Assembly: GCF_027172205.1 (NCBI RefSeq)
Contig: NC_070605.1
Location: 51,485,804-51,549,803 of the forward strand
Direction of reading: 5' to 3'
DNA: 64,000 nt
Source of the DNA: Podarcis raffonei
Taxonomy: Eukaryota; Chordata; Lepidosauria; Squamata; Lacertidae
Part shown: one piece after another, positions 1-9,960 of the stretch
Layout of the letters: the number at the start of each line of letters is the position of its first letter
Position numbering within the stretch: position 1 is the stretch's first letter
Notes under the pieces: generated by a model
The model's input: the letters and a program-made list of their open reading frames with translations, nothing else
What the model was told of the DNA's origin: nothing
The model's database searches: none
Made by a program: the position numbers and the translations under genes

Positions 1-29
1 GTAAGGTTTACCAAGCTGCAATATCTCTG

Positions 30-57
30 GAGAGAGAGAGAGAGAGAGAGAGAGAGG
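30..57. repeat. (GA)n microsatellite
   Basis: An uninterrupted GA dinucleotide run near the left edge, followed by purine-rich sequence. Confidence 0.9.
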
Positions 58-389
58 GGGAGAGGAAGAGAAAGGACCACGGCGCTACCCACAAAGAGCA
101 AAACTGGATCCAAAGCTCACAGCCTCTGAACTCGTTATGAACCTTCAGGGTTCAGCTTGGAATATATGAGGCGCCTACCTCATTTGGCTTAAAAATTAAA
201 GATACAAGCAGGCCCCAGCGTGCAAAAAATAAATAAATCATGCTTTCGAAGGGCAAAGGGGTGGGTGGGAAACCACCATTCCTTCACTTGGGAAAGCAAA
301 GCACTGCAGCTCCCCACGTGCTGAAATGGGCCGTGCAAATCAATGGGGAATGGGAAGGTTTCTCTCCCCACACCCGCCAGCCTGACCCA

Positions 390-760
390 GCCATTCCCTG
401 GCGCACTCACTCCGGCTGCAGCCTCGCCACACTCCGCGGCTCCTCCAAAGAGAAGCCATCGCCAGGCGGATCCTTCGCCCCTCGAAGCCCGGCGCAAGCG
501 GAGCACCAACAGTCGTCGCCTTCCGGAAAACAGCTGCTGCGAAACAAAGGTTCCGCCTCTCTTTCCCAGCGCGGCTCGTTACGGCTCTCCCCCCCCCCCC
601 GCGCGCAGCTTCTGGAGGCGGAGGGCGCGCGTGAAACGGCCCCTCATGGTCTATGGGTTTGGAAGGAGCGGACTGAGGCGCCTGCTCGAGCGATTCTTTC
701 AGCCCGTTTTGACAGCTGCAGCTGGACAGGCAGAAATGCAAGAGGTGCAGCAGTGGGCAG
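390..760 (-). promoter_or_regulatory. CpG-rich promoter of MRPL39
   Basis: The block from about 390 to 760 is GC- and CpG-rich and surrounds the probable MRPL39 start codon. A palindromic ETS-type site, CTTCCGGAA, is at 520-528, about 60 bp upstream of the ATG on minus. A run of C lies near 590-600. ETS sites close to the start are typical of nuclear genes for mitochondrial proteins and are bound by GABP, whose DNA-binding subunit is encoded by GABPA in this same window. The transcription start itself cannot be placed from sequence. Confidence 0.5.
411..459 (-). CDS. MRPL39: MRPL39 coding exon 1 (probable), mitochondrial ribosomal protein L39
   Basis: Reading minus, an ATG at 459-457 opens MASLWRSRGVWRGCSR. 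This peptide is rich in Arg, Trp and Ser and has no acidic residue, as expected for a mitochondrial import presequence. It runs straight into a strong splice donor (GGA|GTGAGT) at 410. The exon is 49 nt and ends in phase 1. It lies in a CpG-rich block immediately upstream of and divergent from JAM2, which is where human MRPL39 lies. The family product is a component of the large mitochondrial ribosomal subunit. First exons encoding presequences diverge fast, so the call rests on position, donor, composition and the promoter-like surroundings rather than on alignment. No further MRPL39 exon is visible at 1-400, so the rest lies off the left edge. Confidence 0.6.
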
Positions 761-982
761 AGCTACTATGCCTATTTGATTTCTGTCCGCTGTGCAGCTG
801 CTGCAAGGAAGCTAGCCAGGAGACGGAGGGGTTGCAAACAGGCCCTTTCTCTATTCATACAGTGATCACCAGCAACCAGGCGCCTTGGCACCCTAGACTG
901 ACGCTGAGCTTTCTTTAAAAAGAAAAAGTATGTCTCTAACCCTAGAAAGTTATAGGGCAAAATGGGCAGGTACCATCTAAGT

Positions 983-1116
983 CAGGCATCCCCAACCTGC
1001 AGCCCTCCAGATGTTTTGGCCTACAATTCTCATGATCCCTAGCTAACGACCAGTGGTCAGGGGTGATGGAAATTGTAGTCCAAAACATCTGGAGGGCCAA
1101 AGATTGGGGGTGCCAG
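983..1116. mobile_element. hAT-type MITE, 134 bp, with 8-bp target duplication
   Basis: The element starts CAGGCATCCCCAAC and ends GGGGGTGCCAG. It is flanked by a perfect 8-bp duplication, ATCTAAGT, at 975-982 and 1117-1124. Inverted arms around 'ccctccagatgtttt' and 'aaaacatctggaggg' make it a foldback. The 8-bp duplication and CAGG.. termini are hAT superfamily hallmarks. A second copy of nearly the same length lies at 10562-10696. Confidence 0.8.
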
Positions 1117-1144
1117 ATCTAAGTCATTTCTGTGAAATATGAGT

Positions 1145-1170
1145 GTGTGTGTGTGTGTGTGTGTGTGTGG
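1145..1170. repeat. (GT)n microsatellite
   Basis: Uninterrupted GT run. Confidence 0.9.
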
Positions 1171-2368
1171 TGTGGCCACTTTTCCAGGTACTGGAGGATG
1201 CTGCCTATTGCTATTCAACAGCGACAGTGCTTGTGGATATCGCCACAATATTGATTTTCCGTGCACAACCAGGACTAGCAGAACATAGCTGACATCCCAT
1301 GGTAAGCACAAGGAGCATCAGGAGCAGCTGTCTCTAGTTTTGTGTTGTGCCAAGCTCCCATTGGCAGCCATTTCGTGTAATGCCATTTTCCCCAACAGCT
1401 ATTTTGCGACTGGCGCCCCCAGCACTCAGTCAACCCCTGGCATATATTATATCAGCACTGACTGGTTTGTAGAGCCGCCCCCTTGTGCCCCACCACCACC
1501 ACCAAAAAAAACCACAGCACTGGTGGGGGGGCACCAAATTTTGGCATCACACAGGGCACTGCTGAAATTTGAGATCCCAAGGTCTGCCACTGTACATAGT
1601 GTGAATGTCTGCAAGGACAAAACCTTTGTACATAGAGTTGTACATATGAAAACTTCCATGTTATCCAGAGCATGAAGCAACTAGAAAGGGTAAAAATAAA
1701 TATTCAGATCAGAATGTAAATTCAAGCAGTTACATCTGACTTCTGCATTGTCACACGCAGCAAGTGAGATGACACCATTAATTGGATCAACTGTGCTGGA
1801 CAGTTTTCAATACTGGAAGCAGGTTTTCAGATTGCACACAACTCTGTCAGACAAAGGCAATGTACTAATTAGCAGTTTAAAAGACAATGAGGTCATCCCC
1901 TCTCCACCCACACAACATTTAAATTTGCTTTTTAACATTGCTGTACATACCAGATAGGGGGTGAGGATTTCTTCCCTCAATGTGCATTACCTGATTGGTT
2001 GCCCTGCACCAAATTCCAATGGAGCTGTCATCTCATGCATAATGACTGTCTCAAATGTACACACTTCAGCTTAACTGTGGCTTAAGTTTTCAGATCAGAT
2101 GAAAGCTAGTTTGAGGGAAAACACATCTAAACACAGGAAACTACAGGATTGTTTCAAGAAACTACAGGATACATATGGATTGTGGCTAACATTATGTGTA
2201 CTTGGCTTCAAAACCTAGTGGTGTGAGCACAGTGCAGCTTGAATAAATGTGCACAGCCTTAGTTTAGGAGACCAAAATAAACATTGAAGATGCTAGATAA
2301 TTGGCCTGATCATTATCCAGTTACAAAGGTTTCCTGCTCAGTGCTGTTGACATGGAGATATCCTAGGC

Positions 2369-2861
2369 CAGGGGTCAGCAACCCGCAGCTCCGGAGCCGC
2401 ATGTGGCTCTTTTACACCTTTGCCGCGGCTCCGGGGCGGATACTAGCGAGGGGAAAAGGCGCATTGTGCGCCCCGACACTCCCCACTGTGGCGGGCGCTG
2501 TACTGGCTGTGACGTCGCATGGGGGCAGTGCGTGCGTTAGTCACGCACCGTCCCGACGTCACCTTCCCGCCCGCTCGCTACATTGTAAGGGGCATGTACG
2601 CTGGTCACTGCATTGAAAGGGGGCATGTACGCTGGTCACTGTTTAGAAGGGGAGTGAAGAACACACACACAAAAAAGGTAACTTGTTAATTTAACATTTA
2701 TTTCTATGAGGAGGAGTAATTCTGAGGAGTCAAAGAAAGAAATAATTTAAAAAGTGACAAAAAAGTTATTTATATAATGACGAGTTTTGCGGCTCCCAGG
2801 TTTTTTTTCTTCAAAAATGGGTCCAAGTGGCTCCTTTTGTTTTAAAGGTTGCAGACCCCTG
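2369..2861. mobile_element. hAT-type nonautonomous transposon, 493 bp
   Basis: Termini CAGGGGTCAGCAACC and GGTTGCAGACCCCTG are near-perfect inverted repeats. The 8-bp target duplication TCCTAGGC is present at both ends (2361-2368 and 2862-2869). The left half is GC- and CpG-rich and contains a short direct repeat of 'gggcatgtacgctggtcactg' type near 2590-2640. The right half is AT-rich. No transposase frame is seen, so it is nonautonomous. The exact duplication and intact ends suggest a fairly recent insertion. Confidence 0.85.
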
Positions 2862-2930
2862 TCCTAGGCTAAATCAAAGATGGCATTCTAATGTCTTGTA
2901 TGATGTCACAAATGGGATATACTCAGAGTC

Positions 2931-2971
<41 letters not shown>

Positions 2972-3045
2972 TTATACCCCACCCATCTGGTTGGGTTCCC
3001 CAGCCACTCTGGGCAGCTCCCAACAGAATATTAAAAACACGAAAA
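2931..3045 (-). mobile_element. LINE 3' end (L2/CR1 group) with (AAT)n tail
   Basis: Read on minus, sequence matching the 3' end of the larger LINE copy at 17554-18373 (GGCTGGGGAA, CCAGATGGG) runs into a TTA/AAT trinucleotide tail at about 2931-2971. It is a 5'-truncated insertion with no coding part left. Confidence 0.65.
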
Positions 3046-3289
3046 AACATCACACAATAAGAAACAACTTCTAAAGGAATCTGAACACTGTGAAGTTGGG
3101 TAATCTTTGGGACAAGTGATATTGGATGTATATATATTTTTTCCATAGAGGAAGAGGTTTAGAATGATTTGCAGAATGAGTAGTCAACTCATAACTCATC
3201 AAATTCAGATGATCAATAGAAATTCTGGATATCTTACCCAGAAAAGAGTTGATCTTATTTGGGACTTTGGGAGCTGATTCATGCTACTA

Positions 3290-3531
3290 CAGTCGTACCT
3301 CGGGTTACATTCGCTTCAGGTTACATACGCTTCAGGTTACAGACTCCGCTAACCCAGAAATATTACCTCGGGTTAAGAACTTTGCTTCAGGATAAGAACA
3401 GAAATCGTGCTCCGGCAGTGCGGTGGCAGCGGGAGGCCCCATTAGCTAAAGTGGTGCTTCAGGTTAAGAACAGTTTCAGGTTAAGAACGGACCTCCAGAA
3501 CGAATTAAATACTTAACCCGAGGTACCACTG
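3290..3531 (-). mobile_element. Tigger/pogo-like MITE, 242 bp
   Basis: TA-flanked element with ends CAGTCGTACCTCGGGTTA and TTAACCCGAGGTACCACTG. It is the reverse complement of the copies at 11297, 24565 and 40893. Inside are repeated short modules of the type 'cttcaggttaagaac'. TA duplication and CAGT..CCTCG ends are characteristic of the Tc1/mariner superfamily, pogo/Tigger branch. It has no coding capacity. Confidence 0.75.
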
Positions 3532-4844
3532 TATCTTGGAGATGTTAACCCACCATATTGTGACTGCCATCTAATGCTTTGAAGGGAAATTAATATCATA
3601 ACATTAGTTTTTTACTATTTTGCAGGACCTGGTAACTGTAAGTGTTACCATATGGAGACTTTTTCACAGGATCCTTTTTGCCATGTTATATATTGAGGTG
3701 CAGATCATTTGAAAATGCTTGTAAGAACCATCTTGGCCGACCTCCTTCAAATAAATGAAAGTTACTTGTGGTTTTGACAATAATTATGGATTCTCAAAAG
3801 TGTATCTACATACTATGAGGCTAATTCCTGTCACCCTCATTCCTCAACTTAACTTTTGACCACTCTAGTATGCAGGTTCAGTGTTTCAAGATTTGCGTCT
3901 GAGAAGGGAGGGATTCCTGTTTTGTCTATAGATGGGGCACATCCTCAACAGGAGCCCACAAACAGCTGTCCAGAAGGTTTAGCTAACATTGCTAAGGAAG
4001 TTCTGCCCAAATGGTGCTCAAATATGGACCTCACCCTGGATGAGAGGAGAAATGCTGAAGTATGGTGTAGTAAATCGGTGACAGCCTATATATACCAAGC
4101 TTGCAATCTTAACAAATAAAATGCATTCGGTTCTTACAATAGTTTAGGAGGAGCAGGCTCCATTTGGGTAACATCTAATTTTGTGCTTGTGCTAAAGTAG
4201 CAGCTTTTTTCTTTCTTTTGCTGCTAGAAGGCTCCATTTTAGAAGTTGTTGCTGGTCTTAATTTCATTTCAGAACAACACCTTAGAACACTTAAATGCTT
4301 TCATCAAGTTCCACTGAGGTTATCCCGCTTGTGACATCATACACGGCCTCAGAATTCCATGTTTGCTTTTAACCTAAGTTATCTCCATGCCAACAGCAGT
4401 GACCAGTAAACTTCTGAAACATAACCATCACCCTGCCTTTCCAGCAACTGGGACATTTCCTTTTGCTTTTTTATTTTAAAGCGTGATGGAAGAGTTGTGT
4501 GTTGGCCAAAAGCATTTTATGGACATTTCATTTCTCAACCCAACTCCAGCTGCTGTTGCTGCTGCTTTCTGTTTGGTATAAATAACAATCTCTAAGAGGA
4601 AGATTATGAGAATCTATGATCAGAGAGTGTGTCTGGGTCAGCTATGGTGAGGATATGTGTTTTATAAGTGCGGTAGTTCTTCACTAGCTAAGGAACAATG
4701 CATGCTTCCTAAAGGACTGAATTCCTGCTCCTTAAGGATGGAGGCCATTTTTTTGTATTTTGTTTCTTTCTGATAATGAGGATACAGCCAGTAAGATTGG
4801 GGTACAAGCATATGTATGTGTGTGTGTGTAAATCTTGCTGACTG

Positions 4845-4849
<5 letters not shown>

Positions 4850-4901
<52 letters not shown>
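4850..4901. repeat. (CT)n(GT)n compound microsatellite
   Basis: A long CT run followed directly by GT repeats. Another short GT tract lies just upstream at 4815-4828. Confidence 0.9.
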
Positions 4902-4902
<1 letters not shown>

Positions 4903-7402
4903 CCCTACCCTTTGCATTCCACTTTCCCTCTCCATTTCCCTCTCTCCTTTATCCTCCTTCTCCAATCTTCTTTCTGTCAGAGTCATCTAGGGGCAAATGT
5001 CTATTAAGACCAGGCTGGGAAGAGACTATACCTATAAAGATGTGACATTCATTCTTTTGGATAAAAGCTGGTAGATCCACTGCTGGATTAAACTCCCTTC
5101 CTATTAATCATGGATAATGAGACCTTTCAAGTAGAGCTATATTTTTTTTTCATCTCTTACAAAAATCCAGCCCCAATACTGGAAGCTGTTTTGGATTCTG
5201 GAGCATTTTCTTTTTATGGAAATTACCCTTTCAGTCATTATCTCTTTTTTCACCTTGTGATTTGACTGCATGCCATGAGCCAAAGGAAGCCAATGCTTGC
5301 CCTAAAGACCACTTCTTCACAACTTCCATGAGGTGGAACTGTTTTTGAAATTTTGACTGCATGTCAACATTTATTTTATGTCCTGGACAATACTGAGGGG
5401 TTTTTTTTAAGAAGGACAAAGCTGCAATCATCTGTGGAGCAATTATAAACTGGCCTTTTTGAAGATGATGGAGAGATGTAACGTCTTGAATGGCAAAAGA
5501 CAAACAGCCACACCAGCAGAAAAATTGATATAGTTGTTAGAGACATTGTTTCATTCCCCCCCCCCAGCATGCTTTCTTTTAGCCATGCACCTCTTAATTC
5601 CATAGTACAAATTATCCTGGTTTCACTTCCTTTTTCATGGTTAAAAGTTTGTTTTGAATAGTTTGTTTTCATTATATATTTGGATTATATTATAATAATT
5701 GTAATGTTTGGAGATTTGAATTTCTTTAATTAAAAAATAAAACTTGTTTTTTCTTTTCATAGACTTTTACTTTTGCGGGGGGGGGGGTAATTTGACATTC
5801 CCTCTCATGTGCATACACAAACAGTTGTTCATTATATTTGCTTTTTACCTTAGATTCATATGCAGAAATTCTCCAAATGCAATCTGTAAAATGACCAAGT
5901 TCCAACAGCCTTTGATCAGTTTGGCTGGTACCACAGTTGGCATATTTGACTAACCTCATAACAAAAGCCAGCCACTGATGACATGATGGAGACCACAGTA
6001 GGAACCAAAATCGCATGGTTTGATATTTTAATGTGTAGCTAGGGCAGGAATGGCTTGCTAGTCTATGGTCTCGGGAACAGGAGTAGATAGCTCAACATTT
6101 CAAGTATCCATTGGATCCATGCTGGGTTAAGAAGATGGCACCTCAGATGTTAGAAGGCAACAAGTAAATATCTTTATGGGGACAAATTCAGACAGTGGTA
6201 TCTCTCGTCCTATATAGTGTCCTTTCACCACTACCCCCAGGTTATCGCTCATGGTGCACCAGGACAGACCCATCAGGGATCATAGCCTCAGCTCACTTTT
6301 GCTGCTCCTCTGCTGTTCTTTCCTAGCCTCTGGCTTTCTGTGATAAAGAGCCTAGTTCTCCAAATGTATACATTTAAATAAATATAAGCAGCTTTCCTGA
6401 ACATGCATTTTTATACCTTCTTTTCATGAATGTTTACATTTTCATGCACACTTACCACATGCATTTTTGTAGAGACCTGCATTGCCAAATTTGGAGACGC
6501 GTGAATTTCAAAGAATGGTTGGTTGTCTTTTCACTGATGTATTGTTTTGGAACGTGTGAAATAGGCAGGTTCACCTTTAAATATGAACTGAATCGAATTT
6601 CTCCCTCAAGGTTTACCTACTCCATAGAAGGCAGATGGGTAGCCTGTGGCCCCTGACTCAATTTCATGTGGCCCTTGGCCTGATTTCATGTATATGGGAA
6701 AGAGGGAAGAACAAGGGGAGAAGAGATAACAAAGGGAGAGAATAGTGGGTGGCAGAAAGTTGGAGAAGAAGGAGTGACAAAAAGAGAGAAAGCAAAGAGG
6801 TTGGGCGGGGAGAGAAAAGGGGGTCCCTAACCCAGTTTTGGCTCTGAGAAGTTAACCCCAGAGGAACGGTGCCCTCCACAGAGAAGAGATTGCCCCCAAT
6901 GAGAAGAACAAACATTGTTCTTTTGTTATCATTTAGTGCAGGAACACCCAATAGCAGTGAATTTCCTTTATTTCTCATGCAGGCCAAATCTTTTTCAAGT
7001 GGCAGACAATTTATGGCTTTTGGCATTTTGCCAAAACCTGATTCTTTAGCAAAGCCTTGAGCTGAAAAACTTTTCTTTCCTCACTATGAATAGGTTAAGG
7101 CTGTTTTCCTTTCTCTCTTAAGTTCTGGGGTTTTATTAGTTGCTTTCAGCAGAGAGGTATAATTATTGTTTGGGGATTTTGTGTATGTGTTTCAATGGCC
7201 CTCCGGAGCAGGCTTTGCGGGGGTGCAGAAGCACATAGGCTGGAGGAGAGGCAGATGAATTCCCATTGCACAGGAAAAACCATGTTTGTGCAGTGCTGGA
7301 TTCCACCCTGTTTATATCTTATGTTGTTAAAATATTCATATAGGAACTTATTTATAATTAAATTATTGATTAAAATGGATTAAAGCACTTTGTTGCTCTA
7401 GT

Positions 7403-7540
7403 ACAGGGGTGACCAACATGGTGCTGTCATGATGCTGATGGACTACAACTCCCATCATCCCTTACTATTGGCTGGGGCTGATGAGAGTTGCAGTCTGTCA
7501 ACATCTGGAGGATGCCACGGTGGCTATCCATGCTCTCTAG
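7403..7540. mobile_element. hAT-type MITE fragment carrying an ACTACAACTCCC motif
   Basis: Starts near CAGGGGTGACCAAC and contains the inverted pair 'gactacaactcccatcatc' and 'gatgagagttgcagtc'. It is related to the 983 and 10562 elements. The exact match to ACTAYRNNNCCCR is at 7442-7454. The right end and target duplication are not clear. Confidence 0.55.
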
Positions 7541-7769
7541 CACAACATACTCACTTTAGAAAAGAAACTTAGAAAACTTAGAGGAAATGAATGAAAATGT
7601 GGGGAATGAGCAAATCAAACACTCTGCAAGCAAATCAGGATGAATGCTCAATAAAGACCAGATATAGTCTAACTTCAGGCTTTGTGCAAGCAAATTGGGA
7701 TGAACGCTCAATGAACAAGTCATTGGGAGGAGCCTTGTAAGGCAACTGTACTGTTACAGTAAGTGATGA

Positions 7770-8030
7770 TCACCAATTTGGATGGCTTTAAAAAAGGATC
7801 AGACAAATTCATTAAGAAAGCTGTTGATGGTTACTAGCCAGGATGGCTCTGCTCTACTTCCACAGCTGGAGGCAGCAATGCTTCTGAATACCACTTGAGG
7901 CATACTGTTCAGACCCTTATTGCAGGTTTCAAACTGGCATCTTGGGTGGCCACTATGGAAATAGGATGCTCAACTAGATGGGCCATTGGCCTGATAATGC
8001 AGCAGGCTCTTCTTATGCTCCTAAAATGAG
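7770..8030 (+). mobile_element. CR1-type LINE 3' untranslated fragment
   Basis: The sequence has the familiar reptile CR1 3'UTR course: 'ttggatggctttaaaa', then 'ggaggcagcaatgcttctgaatacc', then 'agatgggccattggcctgat', then 'caggctcttcttatg'. It is an old, diverged copy. A minus-strand relative borders GABPA exon 9 at 59461. Confidence 0.65.
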
Positions 8031-8574
8031 AAATGTTCTCATGTTGCATTAATATAGCACAAGACTGAATCCAGCACCATCAGTCAATGCAGCACAGCAC
8101 ACTTCAACTAGTGCCAGCACATGGCAAAGTTGGACAGCTGCCTCCCAAGAGCTGATGTTTGGAGAGTTAACTGAAGTGTGTTTCTGACATGTTAAAATCC
8201 CTAGCCCGTTTCTGATGCAATCCTGACCATGCCTACTCAGATATTGATGTCAGTGGAGCTTACTGCTAGGTGACTGAGGTTAGGATTGCAGCCGCAGTCT
8301 TCCAGGGCCAGGGAATCCACTCTTGCTTTCTTTATTGAAGGACCACACGCACACGCACACACACAAAGGAAACTGGTGGTGTTCTAGGCAATAGGTATGA
8401 GATCATTTTGATGCAAGATGGACCATCAAAGGGTTGCCTGGCGGGATGTACTAAGAGGAAGGGCAAGAATGCTCACTGGAAACAATGGGATACAACTGAA
8501 GGTGCACAGGAGATAATGGGAGCTCCTGATCGTTTGTTTCAATAGATACCTGTTGCTTTCTTTATGGGCCTTAG

Positions 8575-8720
8575 AAAAGGGGGGCTGACCTTTGGCCAGT
8601 CACCGTCTTTCAGCCTACCTCACAGGGATGTGAGGCAAAAATGTAAAGGGAGAAAGCATGTACACCACCTTGGGGAAAAGCTGGGCTATAGCTACATAAA
8701 TGAAGATGTGCTAGATAAAA
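8575..8720 (+). mobile_element. Old tRNA-derived SINE, 3' part
   Basis: The segment 'ggccagtcac..tcagcctacctcacaggga' and 'caccttggggaaaagctgggctata' parallels the body of the SINE at 8764-8968, without a recognisable promoter. It is probably an older copy of the same family. Confidence 0.5.
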
Positions 8721-8763
8721 ATTAAGCCCCAACAGAACTGTAATACCCGATGGAATGGGAGGC

Positions 8764-8968
8764 TAGACGCCGCGTGGTGCAGCGGTGAAGAGTGTCGGGC
8801 TAAGAGCTGGGCGGCGACCAGGGTTCAAATCCCCACTCGGCCATGAAGCTCCCTGGGCCAGTCACTGCCTCTCAGCCAACCTCCCTCGCAGGGTTGTTGT
8901 GGAGCTTTAATAAGGAGCAGGAGAACCACGTGCGCCACCTCGTGCTCCTTCGAGGAAAGGGGGGCATG
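8764..8968 (+). mobile_element. tRNA-derived SINE with A- and B-box
   Basis: A pol III A-box-like stretch (GTGGTGCAGCGGTGAAGAG) is near 8774 and a B-box (GGTTCAAATCC) at 8822-8832. A body of the type 'ccagtcactgcctctcagcc', 'gggttgttgtgg' and 'ccacctcgtgctcctt' follows. Relatives are at 25400-25515 (minus), 41640-41740 and 42285-42465 (plus). It sits just upstream of the JAM2 CpG island. Confidence 0.65.
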
Positions 8969-9960
8969 TCGATGCAATAAGGAAATCTGGTAGGGGCTTG
9001 TTGTCCGGCAAAGAGGCAAAAAGCTCTCTCTCTCTCCAGCGCCTTCAAAAAGCAGCGCGATCCCTTCCCTCTCCTCGGCTGCTTCTGGCCGCCCCTTCTG
9101 CTGAGAAGTTGCCTCGGAGTTAAAGGAAACGTCCGTCGATGTGCAAAGGGGAGGGGGGCAGAGGGGCGAGGCAGGGGAGGCTGAGCAGCTCGGGCCCGTC
9201 CCTCTCCGCCTAGGACCCAGCGGAAACCCCTGCCCATCTCCCCGGCTCGACGGGAGAGGCGCCGTCCCCCTCCCCTGCTCGAGGTGCCCGGGCGAAGGGA
9301 GGGAGGGAGGGCTGGAGGGAGGGTGGAGCCGGAGAACACGACCCCCCCCCACCCCGTCCAGCTGCGTCGCCAGGCTCTCTTTCCCCGCCCCCGGCCCCTT
9401 CCCTCGTGGGGGCGAAAGGAAAAGCGGCGAGCCAGCTGTTGCTGCGAAGATGGCGAGCCGCCGCGTCTTCTGGCTGCTCTTCTGGCACTTGGGCTTCCTG
9501 GGCTGTAAGTCGCTTCTCTGTCTTGGCCTCTCCTTCCCCGTAGGGCAGCGGCTCTCCCTCTTTCTCTCCTGGGGGGAGAGGGCGCTCAGCTCGCCTGGAA
9601 AACCCAAGTCCTTCCTCGCCGCCGCGCAGCCAAGTTCGCCGCCTTCTTGCGAGGAGCATCTGGTTGTTTTTTCCAGGGAGCGACGCCAGCAAGTGGCTCG
9701 CTCTCTTTTCGCTTACAAAAGGTCCACCTCCTCCTGGTAGGGAAGAGCAACCTCGCCTCTCCCGGCTTCTTTGGGCTGTCTCCTCTTTCTCTCTGACTCT
9801 TCCTACTAGGCGGTACTGCCGCGAAGCTCACCCTCCCCCGCCCCAGCCGCCGCTCGATTTGATTTGATTAGCGAGGCCGGCTGGAAACGCGCTCCCGGCC
9901 CCAGGAGGCAGGCGCACGCGGCGGGGAAGCCGAGGCTTAAAGCGGAGCGGCGCCTGCTGG
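8930..9960 (+). promoter_or_regulatory. JAM2 CpG-island promoter and first exon
   Basis: About 1 kb of GC- and CpG-rich sequence surrounds the JAM2 start codon at 9450. It has G-rich tracts near 9297-9325 and C-rich tracts near 9341-9352. No TATA box was seen, as usual for such promoters. Long open frames on both strands here (for example 8825-9607 minus and 9141-9740 plus) reflect low stop density in GC-rich DNA, not genes. Confidence 0.7.
9450..9504 (+). CDS. JAM2: JAM2 coding exon 1 (signal peptide)
   Basis: Starts in the context GCGAAGATGG, a good Kozak match with A at -3, G at +4. It encodes MASRRVFWLLFWHLGFLG plus one base and ends at donor T|GTAAGT. It has a basic n-region followed by a hydrophobic core. 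Confidence 0.9.

Larger units (their letters stand above)
460..8900. other. MRPL39–JAM2 intergenic region, repeat-rich
   Basis: No host exon was recognised in these 8.4 kb. The region holds two hAT-type elements (983-1116, 2369-2861), an L2-type LINE 3' end (2931-3045), a Tigger-like MITE (3290-3531) and a CR1-type LINE 3' fragment (7770-8030). There are also tRNA-derived SINE fragments (8575-8720, 8764-8968) and microsatellites at 1145-1170 (GT) and 4850-4900 (CT then GT). The stretch 3600-7400 has AT-rich unique-looking sequence with short open frames and no splice or family signature. Confidence 0.6.

Noticed and set aside
240-918. Plus-strand frames of 179 and 191 codons at the left edge
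   Set aside because: They overlap the minus-strand MRPL39 promoter and exon, lack family features and probably reflect CpG-island composition.
8825-9867. Several long open frames on both strands around the JAM2 start
   Set aside because: They lie in a CpG island with few stop codons and show no homology. Only the JAM2 exon 1 frame continues into a spliced gene.
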